Shown piece after piece: positions 1-8,640 of a stretch of 64,000 nucleotides of DNA. Position 1 is the first letter of the stretch, and the number at the start of each line of letters is the position of its first letter. The position numbers were made by a program, and so were the translations under genes. The DNA is from J014 sp964486055 (lineage in GTDB: Bacteria > Acidobacteriota > Blastocatellia > Pyrinomonadales > Pyrinomonadaceae), in assembly GCA_964486055.1 (NCBI GenBank), contig CAZALE010000010.1, positions 13,104-77,103 of the forward strand, given 5' to 3'. Under the pieces are notes generated by a model. The model searched no databases. It worked only from the letters and a program-made list of their open reading frames with translations, and was not told the DNA's origin.

Positions 1-7
1 CTCTTTA

Positions 8-538
8 TTAGCGAGATGACATAGCCGCAAGAGTAGAAGAGAGTTTTTCTATTATAAGCAAGAGTGTTCTACCCGCCTCTACAAACTTGCCAGCAGCGGC
101 TTGATCTTCTGCCATTGCCGATTCATCCGTTATACCAGAAATTTTTTCTAAATAAGGCTTCAACGATTGCTTGGTTCGAAACTCCACCTCTAAAGCTGCA
201 AGTCCTGCACGCAGATCTCTTATGCTCTGAATGGTCTTTCGTTTAAATTCCTGATTTTTCTCGACCAGTGAGCTATCGATTTTACCTTTTTTTGCCTGTT
301 CGTCAATCTCTTCGATTCCCTCTGCAACTCCGCCCAAAACATAAATGAATCTGGCCAGGTTTATTATCTGAATTGATACCTTCTCAGCTCCAGCAGATAT
401 TTCAACTTTAGCCTCTGCGTTATTGTTTCTTTGCGTGCTACGTTGAGATTTTCTCTTTTGAGCGAATGCTGCTAATGGTAAAAGCCCCATCAGTAGTATG
501 CAAACTAGTATTTTCAGATTAATTGTCATTTTGTTCAT
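8..538 (-). CDS. Secreted helical protein of unknown function
   Basis: Protein of 176 aa that I do not recognise. It opens with a clear signal peptide (a hydrophobic stretch at about residues 8-25 ending in LAAFA before QKRK), so it should be exported. The mature part has a basic, Gln/Arg/Asn-rich start followed by predicted amphipathic helices with no enzyme motif. It has no Cys in the mature region. The ATG at 538 has a weak purine-rich site (CGGAA) a few bases upstream; an in-frame ATG at 529 is a possible alternative. It is divergent from lipB with only 34 bp between start codons, so the two share a compact promoter region. No function is proposed. Confidence 0.75.
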   Translation of the reverse strand: MNKMTINLKILVCILLMGLLPLAAFAQKRKSQRSTQRNNNAEAKVEISAGAEKVSIQIINLARFIYVLGGVAEGIEEIDEQAKKGKIDSSLVEKNQEFKRKTIQSIRDLRAGLAALEVEFRTKQSLKPYLEKISGITDESAMAEDQAAAGKFVEAGRTLLLIIEKLSSTLAAMSSR

Positions 539-554
539 TTCCGAGTTAGAGTTA

Positions 555-566
555 GAATTGTATCAC
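555..566 (-). promoter_or_regulatory. Putative extended -10 for the leftward secreted-protein gene
   Basis: On the minus strand the sequence reads TGATACAAT, a TGnTAnnnT extended -10, placing the start of transcription near 550 and leaving a leader of about 12 nt with a weak CGGAA ribosome site. No good -35 was found. The prediction is by eye only. Confidence 0.35.
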
Positions 567-572
567 AAAAAA

Positions 573-1247
573 ATGAATAAAAGGATACTTCGGGTAGTAC
601 GTCTCGGCAGAATTGAATACGACGAAGCTTTTTTAATACAAAAACGCACTGAGCAAGCCATAATTGATGGAAAAGAAGTTGATACATTGTTTCTTCTTGA
701 ACATCCTCATACCTATACTGTTGGAAGAAGATCAAACCAGAATGGCATACTAGCGACGCCTGAAATTCTGCAATCCATAGGGGCAAAGGTTTTCGAAACC
801 GACAGAGGCGGGAAAATAACCTATCACGGCATAGGACAGATAGTTGGCTATCCTGTAATAAACTTAACTACATTTAAGCAGGATGTTCATCATTATGTGC
901 GATCGCTAGAGGAGGTTCTAATAAAAATGCTTTCGGATTATGAAATAGAAGCTTTTAGGATAGAGGGTCTAACTGGCGTGCATACAAATGATGGTAAGAT
1001 TGCAGCAATAGGAGTACACATAAAACGATGGGTGACAACGCACGGCTTTGCACTCAATGTCAACACTGATCTTAGCTATTTCAACTGGATAATAGCCTGC
1101 GAGGGTGAACCAGTTACTTCCATGGAAAAAATCTTAGGCAGAGAGATTGACTTATCCGAGGTTGAAGATAAAATTATCAGAAAATTCACTGCGGTTTTTA
1201 AGTTTGAAGATGTAATTGAAGTTGATAAAAAGGAGATTATCGGATGA
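573..1247 (+). CDS. lipB: Octanoyltransferase LipB
   Basis: Transfers octanoate from acyl carrier protein to the lipoyl domains of 2-oxoacid dehydrogenases and the glycine cleavage system, the first step of lipoate assembly; the sulfur-inserting partner lipA lies at 16.4-17.3 kb. The 224-aa product shows the family signatures in order: a RGGKITYHGIGQ block (residues 78-89), the GKIAAIGVHI block carrying the conserved Lys (K142), THGFALNVN (156-164) and the catalytic Cys (C176) just before EGEPVTSM. Length is normal for LipB. The frame is open back to 498, but homology begins at the ATG at 573, so I use that. The stop overlaps the next gene's start in an ATGA, implying translational coupling. 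Confidence 0.93.
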   Translation: MNKRILRVVRLGRIEYDEAFLIQKRTEQAIIDGKEVDTLFLLEHPHTYTVGRRSNQNGILATPEILQSIGAKVFETDRGGKITYHGIGQIVGYPVINLTTFKQDVHHYVRSLEEVLIKMLSDYEIEAFRIEGLTGVHTNDGKIAAIGVHIKRWVTTHGFALNVNTDLSYFNWIIACEGEPVTSMEKILGREIDLSEVEDKIIRKFTAVFKFEDVIEVDKKEIIG

Positions 1248-1978
1248 GAAGAGAAGTTAATTCATGGTTTAGCCACAATTTAGGCATGGAAATGCCGATA
1301 GTTTCATATGGGCATTCTGGATACCCACTTTTGATGTTTCCTACTGCGGCGGCTGATTATCTAGAATACGAGAGATTCTATTTGATACATGCTATCAGCG
1401 ACTTCATTAATAAGGGGCTTTTGCGTGCATATTCGATAAATTCAGTCAATCGTTACAGCTTGTTAAATAGAGAGGCGCATCCTTCATGGAAAGCTGAGAT
1501 GCTGTCCCGATATGATCGTTACGTGGTTGAAGAAGTCCTACCCTTGATAAGAAGTGAATGCGGAGCAGAAGTAAAACCTCTCACTACAGGAGCCAGCTTA
1601 GGAGCCTTCCTCGCTGCTAATACCTATTTTAAACATCCAGATCTATTCAGAGGCACCATCGCAATGAGTGGCAGCTACGACATATATCACTATCTCGAAA
1701 ATTATTTCGATGATAATGTGTATTTCAACAATCCAATGATGTATTTGAAAAACCTGGATGACGATTACTATCTTCCATTACTCAGAAAAGCTGACTCTAT
1801 TGTTCTAGTTACCGGACAGGGTGCCTATGAGGCTCCCGAGAGGAGCATAGAGTTCTCGGCGCTGTTACACATGAAAGGAATTCCCCATATCTTAGACCTT
1901 TGGGGTCACGATGTAAATCATGACTGGGTCTGGTGGAGAAGAATGTTGCCGTATTATCTCGGAAAATTCTTTAGCTAA
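1244..1978 (+). CDS. Putative esterase, alpha/beta hydrolase (esterase D-like)
   Basis: A 244-aa cytoplasmic protein (no signal peptide) of the PF00756-type esterase superfamily. The nucleophile elbow is GASLG with Ser118, and a late HDWVWW motif supplies the likely catalytic His; an acidic residue between them would complete the triad. Homologues are generic carboxylesterases annotated only at family level, so the substrate is unknown. It overlaps lipB by 4 bp (ATGA) and so is probably co-translated with it. I infer no specific role in lipoate metabolism, although a thioesterase or esterase next to an acyltransferase is suggestive. Confidence 0.75.
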   Translation: MRREVNSWFSHNLGMEMPIVSYGHSGYPLLMFPTAAADYLEYERFYLIHAISDFINKGLLRAYSINSVNRYSLLNREAHPSWKAEMLSRYDRYVVEEVLPLIRSECGAEVKPLTTGASLGAFLAANTYFKHPDLFRGTIAMSGSYDIYHYLENYFDDNVYFNNPMMYLKNLDDDYYLPLLRKADSIVLVTGQGAYEAPERSIEFSALLHMKGIPHILDLWGHDVNHDWVWWRRMLPYYLGKFFS

Positions 1979-2047
1979 AATTTATTCTCAGACTAGGCGC
2001 TTGAGATTCGGTAGTCAGAAAACTCGGTAATTTTAATGCCTTAATCT

Positions 2048-2443
2048 ATGACACGTGATGCAAAGAAAATATTGTTAGTCGAGGATGATTTCTCGATGAG
2101 AAAATTGATAGAGGTAATCTTGAAAAAGGCCGGATATGAAGTAATTTCTGCACAAGATGCAATAGAGGCAATGCAAATCCTCACGAAGGAAAAAATTGAT
2201 TGCCTAGTAGCTGATGCAATAATGCCTAATCTCTCCGGATTTGATTTATGTCGTATAGTTCGCGCAAATAATCTGAAAATACCTTGTATTATTTTGAGTG
2301 GGCTCGAAAAAGCTCAAAACGACATGGACCAAAGTCTCTTCGATGCATTCATATTAAAGAATGAAGGCATGAAAACCTTGCTAATCTCTAAGTTAAAAGA
2401 TTTGCTAGATAATGCCTCGAGTCGAGAGCAATCGAAATCTTGA
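2048..2443 (+). CDS. Single-domain response regulator (CheY/Spo0F-like receiver)
   Basis: A 131-aa protein consisting of one receiver domain. Acidic pocket residues are present (D13-D14), the phospho-acceptor is D56 in the ADAIMPNLSG segment, the conserved Ser/Thr is in IILSG, and a Lys is present in ILKNEG, although the usual KP pair after it is lost. There is no output domain, so it must act by protein contact. It lacks a Shine-Dalgarno site in the preceding 20 bases. No kinase is adjacent; the hybrid CheA and the sensor kinase elsewhere in the window are possible partners, but this is speculation. Confidence 0.85.
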   Translation: MTRDAKKILLVEDDFSMRKLIEVILKKAGYEVISAQDAIEAMQILTKEKIDCLVADAIMPNLSGFDLCRIVRANNLKIPCIILSGLEKAQNDMDQSLFDAFILKNEGMKTLLISKLKDLLDNASSREQSKS

Positions 2444-2504
2444 ATACGCGTTTTGTCATGCGATGCCTCTTAAGCAACACTTAATTTCCTCCAGATTTAC
2501 CGAA

Positions 2505-2605
2505 GGAAGATGAACATAGAGTGGCTCAAAGGTTAAAACACGAAACGAATGCCAGCTTGTAACGGTGCTTAGCTACGGAAGATCAACATTAAAATGGCTC
2601 AAAGA
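2505..2605 (+). repeat. Imperfect direct repeat beside the rne terminator
   Basis: Two similar segments, 2505-2531 and 2577-2605, share GGAAGATSAACAT and then TGGCTCAAAG with a few differences and a 1-base gap, about 72 bases apart. The second copy forms the left arm of the terminator hairpin; the first has no matching right arm. This may be a relic of a duplicated terminator. Confidence 0.5.
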
Positions 2606-2625
2606 GCTACTCTTTGAGCCATTTT
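2591..2625. terminator. Bidirectional intrinsic terminator between the receiver gene and rne/rng
   Basis: A perfect 16-bp stem (arm AAAATGGCTCAAAGAG at 2591-2606, loop CTA, complementary arm 2610-2625). A/T ends give a U-tract in both directions. It sits 3 bases beyond the stop of the leftward RNase gene and also serves the rightward receiver gene. Confidence 0.85.
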
Positions 2626-2628
2626 AAT

Positions 2629-4938
2629 TTAGACGAAGGCGAAATCGAATTGCTCCTGATGAATGGAGGCATCTGAGACTAGGTCCACGGGACCTAAGTA
2701 GTCTTCAATTTCATTTAGTACCTCTCTCTCTTCACCGCGGAGGGCCTTGGCGACCTCTGGATGGACTCGAAGGGTTACCTGCTTTACATCATCGAGATGT
2801 TTTGCCAGTCGTCTAGCTTCTTCCAAAATGTTATAGCATACGGTTTGAGCTGATTTTATCCATCCTGAGCCGTGGCAATAAGGGCAAGGCGAGCATAGCG
2901 TTCTTTCGAGCGATTGCTTGACTCGTTTCCTGGTCATTATCACCAACCCTAAATCATTAAATGAAACGATCTTCGTGGGAGACTTGTCACGCGAAAGATG
3001 CTCTTGTAATGCTTGCAGAACTTTCTGGCGATTTCGGCGATCTTCCATGTCGATAAGGTCTAGAATAATTATCCCGCCTAAATCACGCAGCCTAATCTGT
3101 CGAGCTATTTCCTCTACAGCTTCCAGGTTAGTCCTAAAAATCGTATCTTCTAACCTTACATTGCCTTTACCGATGAATTTTCCAGTGTTAACATCTATAG
3201 CGACGAGGGCCTCGGTTTGATTTATAACGAGATATCCGCCAGATTTGAGCCAAACCCTCGGCTTCAAGGCTTTTTCAATCTCACTTTCAACACCATAAGC
3301 CTCGAAAATTGGCTCATCTCTTGTGTACAGTTTGACTCTATCGACTAACTTTGGGTTTATACGGTTGACAAACTCAACGATTCGTAAGTACTCTTCCTCA
3401 TTATCAACTCTAATTGCAGTGAACTCCTCAGATAAATAGTCTCTGAGAATTCTCTGAACCATGTCTAGATCCTGATGAACGAGCGCCGGAGCCTTTACTT
3501 TTTCCGCCTGTCTTTTGATGTCACGCCACGTTCTTATAAGATATCGCGCATCTTCCCTTAGTTTCTCTTCAGATGCTCCTATTCCAGCTGTTCTTATTAT
3601 GAATCCACCAGATGGCACGTCTTCCTCTTTCATTATCTTTGCAATTATGTTACGAAGCCTCGCTCTCTCGGCGCTTGATTCTATTTTCCTGGAAACACCG
3701 ATATGTTCTATGGTTGGCATATAAACTAAATATCTACCGGGAAGAGCGATGTGTGAAGTAATTCTAGCTCCTTTTCTAGCTATTGGCTCTTTTGCTATCT
3801 GGACCAATATTTCTTGTCCCTCGCGAAGCAGATCAGTTATAGTGGGTTGCTCATGCTTAGCTTTTAGGCTTCCATTGGCTTCCACAAATTCGCTACTCGC
3901 TTGAGGTTCTTTTTCTTCTTTTTCTTCGATTTCTGAGTGATTTATTGGACGACGATTCTGTTGGCGCATTCTACCGCGATTGCCACCTCGTCGCCTACCA
4001 CCGCGCCTTAGACTCATCTCTGCTACACTTTCCTTAAATTCAACCTCTGCATCATCTAACTTTTTCTTCTTCGATCCTTTTCTTTTTTTCGTCTCTGATC
4101 GTTCGGCTGAACCCTCATTCTTTTGCTTTTTGCGCTTACTTTCGGTTGTGGTTTGCGTGCTTTCAGACTTTTTCCTAGATTTCTTGGGTTTTTCAGACTT
4201 TTCTTTTTCCTCTGGCTTGATTACAACCTCATCCTCATCGGCTATTCTCTCAAGCGTGATTTCGTCAGGCTTAGACTCTTCTAAGATGGAGCCAACCTCA
4301 GCTATGGCTGTGCTGTCCATGTCAAACTCTATGCTTCTTGCCTCATCGGTTATTGCCTCCTGGATATATGCATCTTTGAACATCTCACCCGCCATTTCAT
4401 CTTCTTCCTCTTCGTCAATTACGCGCTCGAATTTGAGTGGCTCTGCTATAGCATCTTGTAGCTCGGCAGAGGCATTGATTCCCTCCACCCTCTGTTCCTC
4501 AGATTTCCTCTTGCGTTTTTTAGATTTCTTCTCTTCAACCTCATCTGAGTCCCTCTCGAAAATTGGCTCCACAAGTTCTTGAATCTCTTCTATATGCTGC
4601 TCTCGCTCCAGCTTAACTTTGTGTAACTCTTCAGCTGCTTCTCTTTCTGCGTCCTCTGCAGACGTTTTCTTTGATTTTTCAAGCATTATGCGCTCTAGTT
4701 CTTCCTCTTCATCAAAGAAATCAGAAACATAAAGAAAGGCATTTCTTTCTAATCCAATTTCAACAAAAGCTGATTGCATCCCCGGAAGAACGCGACTGAC
4801 ACGACCTTTGTATATGCTTCCAACTAAGCCAGTATTTTCAGTTCCGCGTTCTATATAAAACTCGACGACCTCGCCATCCTCAATGATGGCTATTTTCTTC
4901 TCACGTCCGTTGACGCTTATTATCATCTCTTTAGACAT
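2629..4938 (-). CDS. Ribonuclease E/G family endoribonuclease with large acidic/basic insertion
   Basis: Single-strand-specific endoribonuclease of RNA processing and decay. The S1 domain starts normally (GLVGSIYKGRVSRVLPGMQS at about residues 38-57) but is interrupted at about residue 75 by some 290 low-complexity residues rich in Glu/Lys/Arg, resuming at about 366 (TITDLLREGQ). The catalytic DNase I-like part is intact: AIDVNTG with Asp582 and IILDLIDM with Asp627 are the Mg ligands, and CPYC at 685-688 is the Zn-link. There is no long C-terminal scaffold tail, so the body resembles RNase G. A TTG at 4953 extends the frame, but the ATG at 4938 has a GGGGAAAG site 7 nt upstream, so I choose it (769 aa). 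The insertion may be the RNA- or partner-binding arm. Confidence 0.92.
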   Translation of the reverse strand: MSKEMIISVNGREKKIAIIEDGEVVEFYIERGTENTGLVGSIYKGRVSRVLPGMQSAFVEIGLERNAFLYVSDFFDEEEELERIMLEKSKKTSAEDAEREAAEELHKVKLEREQHIEEIQELVEPIFERDSDEVEEKKSKKRKRKSEEQRVEGINASAELQDAIAEPLKFERVIDEEEEDEMAGEMFKDAYIQEAITDEARSIEFDMDSTAIAEVGSILEESKPDEITLERIADEDEVVIKPEEKEKSEKPKKSRKKSESTQTTTESKRKKQKNEGSAERSETKKRKGSKKKKLDDAEVEFKESVAEMSLRRGGRRRGGNRGRMRQQNRRPINHSEIEEKEEKEPQASSEFVEANGSLKAKHEQPTITDLLREGQEILVQIAKEPIARKGARITSHIALPGRYLVYMPTIEHIGVSRKIESSAERARLRNIIAKIMKEEDVPSGGFIIRTAGIGASEEKLREDARYLIRTWRDIKRQAEKVKAPALVHQDLDMVQRILRDYLSEEFTAIRVDNEEEYLRIVEFVNRINPKLVDRVKLYTRDEPIFEAYGVESEIEKALKPRVWLKSGGYLVINQTEALVAIDVNTGKFIGKGNVRLEDTIFRTNLEAVEEIARQIRLRDLGGIIILDLIDMEDRRNRQKVLQALQEHLSRDKSPTKIVSFNDLGLVIMTRKRVKQSLERTLCSPCPYCHGSGWIKSAQTVCYNILEEARRLAKHLDDVKQVTLRVHPEVAKALRGEEREVLNEIEDYLGPVDLVSDASIHQEQFDFAFV

Positions 4939-5513
4939 ATTTTCTTTCCCCAACTTTAAAGTTTATTTTTGAGAAGAGCCGGGATAGATGAGGATTGAAG
5001 CTAGAATATCCTCAGCAGGGATATTTTTTCTGCGGAGACATTAATGAGAAATTTTTTGAAATCTCAAGACTATAAATTCGCTGAAAGTTTGGTAGAAACT
5101 TTATACGACGCAAGAATCTTTTCACTCTAAACTTCAATCCTTCAATTAGAAATTTCCAAATCTTCAAACCGACTCTTCAGATTAAAGAAATCGCATTAAA
5201 ATACGACGCTTGTTTTAATAAATTCCGGCAACAGTAGCAGCTTAATGAACTGTTAGATATTTATTTTTCAAATTTTGATTCAATAATAATGCAACTCGAG
5301 GTTTTTCTTATTTCAAATTTCAAAATATCATTTTTTAGTTGCTGTTGCAATTAAAGCTAACGATCGGGCATCGAATGCTGAGCTATGCAAATTACTATTG
5401 GCGAAAAAAGTATGGAGGATGTATATTTAATAAAGCTACGAACTTTTGCTATCATTCTGCAAATGGTCAATCCTAAGAACTTACAAGGGGAACAGCAGGA
5501 GTGTTTTTAAGAA
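4939..5513. other. 575-bp AT-rich intergenic region between rne/rng and the arginase-fold gene
   Basis: Divergent promoter region. No open frame of note, tRNA or clear hairpin was seen. It is A/T-rich with several TTCAA-type words around 5130-5160. Genes of the RNase E family often have a long autoregulatory 5' leader, and the space here would allow one on the minus strand, but no structure was identified by eye. Confidence 0.5.
5398..5427 (+). promoter_or_regulatory. Putative sigma-70 promoter for the arginase-fold/symporter/rhomboid operon
   Basis: TTGGCG (5398-5403), an 18-bp spacer, and TATATT (5422-5427). The predicted start near 5434 would give an 80-nt leader to the ATG at 5514. Confidence 0.4.
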
Positions 5514-6470
5514 ATGAATGCTGAATTGCTAAATCTTCTTGAGCCTGTAAACAACAATCTTTTTTATCGCCGCAATGATCCAAATGACATAAGGCTTGGA
5601 GAGTTAATACCGACGGTAAGATATGAGCAAGCAGATATTGTGATATTAGGTTGCCCACAAGATGAGGGAGTTAAGAGAAATCAGGGCAGAGTAGGAGCAA
5701 AGCTAGCGCCAGATGAAATAAGGCGCGAATTTTATAAGTTTACTCCCTTTGGCATAAGGGTGAAGATTTTCGATGCAGGAAATATCCGATGTGATGGTAG
5801 TTTGGAAGACATTCACGAAAGACATAAGCAGTTAGTAGCAAGTTTTCTACGCGATGGCAAGAAATTGATCGTCCTAGGCGGGGGAAATGATATTTCGTAC
5901 CCAGACGGCGCAGCTATCGCAGAGGTTTTCGGCAGTGATCACTGGATCGCAGTAAATGTAGATGCTCATTTCGACGTGCGTGCAGATGTTCCAAGAAATA
6001 GTGGCACTCCATATCGTCAATTACTCGAGGAGAAGTTATTAAGACCATCTCATTTCTATGAAGTTGGTTATCAAAGTCAGCTAGCTTCTCCGATATATTA
6101 CCGATACCTTCAAGAATTGGGTGTAAACCTCGTAAGCCTCGAACAGCTTAAATCTCATGAAACTACGGATTATGAGTTAAGAGAGAGGCTACGCAGTAGA
6201 TTCATACAACAAAGCGACTCACTCAGTGTATTTTTCGGTTTTGATCTCGATGCTGTCAGGATGTCGGATGCGCCAGGTGTCTCGGCTCCAAATCCGACGG
6301 GGCTGCGTGCAGGTGAGCTAATTAACCTCGTCAAATTTGCAGCGAGCCTTGCAAATACACGTATCATAGAGTTCACAGAAGTAAATCCAATTTTTGATAT
6401 CGATAATAGAACATCTAAACTTGTTGCAGTAGCTATACATCGGTTCTGCTCGAATATAAAGCAAGATTAA
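5514..6470 (+). CDS. Arginase/agmatinase/formimidoylglutamase-fold metallohydrolase
   Basis: A 318-aa ureohydrolase-family protein. Five of the six classic binuclear-metal ligands are seen: D150, H152 and D154 in DAHFD, and D244 and D246 in GFDLDAV. The first ligand, normally His in GG(D/G)H, is Asn125 in GGGNDISYP. The end of the fold has the EFTEVNP segment found in the family. Overall layout looks closest to formimidoylglutamase (HutG), which would release glutamate and formamide in histidine breakdown, but no other hut genes are here, so the substrate is not assigned. It lies 19 bp upstream of a dicarboxylate/amino-acid symporter, which fits an amino-acid role. The ATG at 5514 has an AGGAG 12-16 nt upstream. 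Confidence 0.8.
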   Translation: MNAELLNLLEPVNNNLFYRRNDPNDIRLGELIPTVRYEQADIVILGCPQDEGVKRNQGRVGAKLAPDEIRREFYKFTPFGIRVKIFDAGNIRCDGSLEDIHERHKQLVASFLRDGKKLIVLGGGNDISYPDGAAIAEVFGSDHWIAVNVDAHFDVRADVPRNSGTPYRQLLEEKLLRPSHFYEVGYQSQLASPIYYRYLQELGVNLVSLEQLKSHETTDYELRERLRSRFIQQSDSLSVFFGFDLDAVRMSDAPGVSAPNPTGLRAGELINLVKFAASLANTRIIEFTEVNPIFDIDNRTSKLVAVAIHRFCSNIKQD

Positions 6471-6489
6471 TTTACTGAATAGGAGTTTT

Positions 6490-7884
6490 ATGCAAAATTT
6501 ACCAGCTGATGATTACGAAAGAAACCTAACAACAGACTTGGACGATAAAACCCCGGATAAACCAAAAGGGATCCCGCTCCACACAAGAATCTTGATAGGC
6601 CTATTTATCGGAGTTCTAACCGGCTTGCTCGTTAATCGAACTTTTGGAGGCAATGACCCGAAAGTTTTGTGGGCGATAGAGAATATAACTCGTCCTATAG
6701 GCCAGCTTTTCTTAAACATGCTCCTAATGATAGTCGTACCGCTCGTTTTTTCTTCCCTCGTAGTTGGCGTAGCGGGTATCGGAGATATACGTAAGCTTGG
6801 AAGGATCGGAATAAAATCTTTTGTCTATACTTTGGTATTATCGGCTATTTCTGTTGGCATTGGATTATCACTAGCTAATCTGATCCAACCTGGCAAAAAA
6901 CTAAGCAATGAAACAGCAATTCAGCTAAAAGAGAAATTCTCTACAAAGGCAAAGGAGACCGTAGAAACAACTATAAAAACTAAAGAGGCGGAAAAGCAAG
7001 ATTCAGCCTTGATGTCAGTGGTGAAAACAATTGTTCCAAGCAATATTTTTAATTCGATCTCCTCGAGCAATCCTCAAATGCTGCATGTAATGTTTTATGC
7101 ATTGATAGTAGGAATAGCCATCACATTACTTTCTTCGACTACTACTGCACCTTTTGTAAGCCTGATGGACTCGGTGTTTTCAATTACATCGAAAATAGTA
7201 GATTTGATAATGAAGTTTGCTCCGATAGCCGTCGCATGTCTGATCTTCAATAACATTGCACAATTTGGCTTTGAGCTATTACAATCATTAGCCTGGTTCG
7301 TTTTTACAGTGCTGCTCGGTCTGAGCTTACACTTTTTTGGTGTTTATTCTCTATCTGTTGCCTTACTGTCAAAAATCAATCCGATCGAGTTTTTCAAGCG
7401 TCTGCGCACGGTCATCATCACTGCTTTTTCTACTTCATCTTCAAATGCCACATTACCCACAGCGCTGCGCATCTCTCATGAAAACCTAGGTGTGCCAAAA
7501 GAAATAAATAGCTTCGTTTTAACAGTAGGTGCGACAGCAAATCAGAATGGTACGGCTCTATACGAGGGCGTCACCGTGCTATTTCTCGCTCAATTGGCGG
7601 GAGTAGAACTCACCCTTGCCCAGCAATTAATGGTAGTTTATTTGGCGATCTTAGGCGGAATAGGAACCGCAGGAGTTCCGTCAGGTTCAATACCGTTCAT
7701 CGTGGCAATATTGGTCATGATAGACGTAGATCCAGCTCTAATTGCGATCATTTTAGGAGTTGATCGTATATTGGACATGTGCAGAACTACTTTGAACGTC
7801 ATAGGCGACATTACAGCGGCAACTTATGTTGCTCGTAGTGAAGGTTTTGAGCTCTTAAAAACTAGTGAGATTGAGGCTCTGTAA
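6490..7884 (+). CDS. Dicarboxylate/amino acid:cation symporter (DAACS, GltP/DctA-type)
   Basis: A 464-aa inner-membrane transporter of the SLC1/DAACS family, importing glutamate, aspartate or C4-dicarboxylates with Na+ or H+. Diagnostic motifs are present: the Ser-rich re-entrant loop (STSSSNATLPT), NQNGTALYEG (the NMDGT position), a GVPSGS hairpin-2 segment and the GVDRILDMCRTTLNVIGD transmembrane-8 motif that binds the substrate amino group through Asp and Arg. A charged extracytoplasmic loop of about 45 residues (around 138-180) between early membrane segments is longer than in GltP. The start has a good AGGAG site. It probably shares an operon with the arginase-fold enzyme upstream and the rhomboid 24 bp downstream. 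Confidence 0.9.
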   Translation: MQNLPADDYERNLTTDLDDKTPDKPKGIPLHTRILIGLFIGVLTGLLVNRTFGGNDPKVLWAIENITRPIGQLFLNMLLMIVVPLVFSSLVVGVAGIGDIRKLGRIGIKSFVYTLVLSAISVGIGLSLANLIQPGKKLSNETAIQLKEKFSTKAKETVETTIKTKEAEKQDSALMSVVKTIVPSNIFNSISSSNPQMLHVMFYALIVGIAITLLSSTTTAPFVSLMDSVFSITSKIVDLIMKFAPIAVACLIFNNIAQFGFELLQSLAWFVFTVLLGLSLHFFGVYSLSVALLSKINPIEFFKRLRTVIITAFSTSSSNATLPTALRISHENLGVPKEINSFVLTVGATANQNGTALYEGVTVLFLAQLAGVELTLAQQLMVVYLAILGGIGTAGVPSGSIPFIVAILVMIDVDPALIAIILGVDRILDMCRTTLNVIGDITAATYVARSEGFELLKTSEIEAL

Positions 7885-7908
7885 AATTAAACAGATAAGG
7901 ATAGTATT

Positions 7909-8640
7909 ATGTTTCCAATAGCTGATGATGACTCTGATATAGTAATTACACCTTACGTAAATTACCTATTCATCACCCTGAATGTTATTGTTTTTGTGTT
8001 CATACAAAGATTCGGAACGAATGAAGCTTTTAATTATGCATTTTCCCTTGTGCCACGTGAAATCATTACTGCTACTGATATACAAGGTATCGTAGCGATC
8101 AAATCCCAAGGTAGAACGATAGCTGAGATACATCACTATACAAGTCCATTACCGATCTATTTCAATTTCCTTACTTCCATGTTCATGCATGGTAATTTTA
8201 TGCATTTATTTGGAAATATGCTGTTTTTATGGATATTTGGTGATAACATTGAAAATCGTATTGGTCACCTGAGATATCTTCTGTTTTATCTGGCCTGTGG
8301 TTTTCTCGCTGCCGTCGCGCAGATCGTTACTGATCCGAATTCTGTAATACCTATGCTTGGCGCATCGGGCGCAATCTCTGGAGTTTTAGGAGCCTATATG
8401 CTTCTTTTTCCAACCAATCGTGTTCAAGTGATAGTGATGAGATTCATGGTACAGACCGTTCCCGCCTATGTGGCTTTAGGTTTATGGATTGCTTTCCAGA
8501 TAATATCTGGACTTCTTACACCTAAAGGAGCTGGCGGAGTAGCGTATGCCGCCCATATCGGCGGTTTCTTCGCAGGATTGTTATTAATCAAACTATTTGC
8601 TATCGGAGTTGAGCCGAGAGACATTAGATTTAGAAGATGA
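7909..8640 (+). CDS. Rhomboid family intramembrane serine protease
   Basis: A 243-aa polytopic membrane protein. The catalytic dyad is visible: Ser153 in GASGAISG and His216 in YAAHIGGFFAG. The conserved HGNFMHLFGNMLFLWIFGD block (residues 94-112) with its GN and WIFGD elements is also present. A loop of about 50 residues separates transmembrane helix 1 from that block, as in other bacterial rhomboids. It cleaves membrane-spanning substrates, but the target is unknown. Its 3' end overlaps that of the convergent YycJ-like gene by 11 bp. Confidence 0.9.
   Translation: MFPIADDDSDIVITPYVNYLFITLNVIVFVFIQRFGTNEAFNYAFSLVPREIITATDIQGIVAIKSQGRTIAEIHHYTSPLPIYFNFLTSMFMHGNFMHLFGNMLFLWIFGDNIENRIGHLRYLLFYLACGFLAAVAQIVTDPNSVIPMLGASGAISGVLGAYMLLFPTNRVQVIVMRFMVQTVPAYVALGLWIAFQIISGLLTPKGAGGVAYAAHIGGFFAGLLLIKLFAIGVEPRDIRFRR

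Noticed and set aside
498..572. Extended N-terminus of LipB from an ATG at 498.
   Set aside because: These 25 residues overlap the divergent gene, lack family similarity, and would place the start inside that gene's signal-peptide codons.
3980..4582. A 200-codon plus-strand frame opposite the RNase insertion.
   Set aside because: It is the Ser/Phe-rich mirror of a Glu/Lys-rich coding region and has no ribosome site; a shadow frame.
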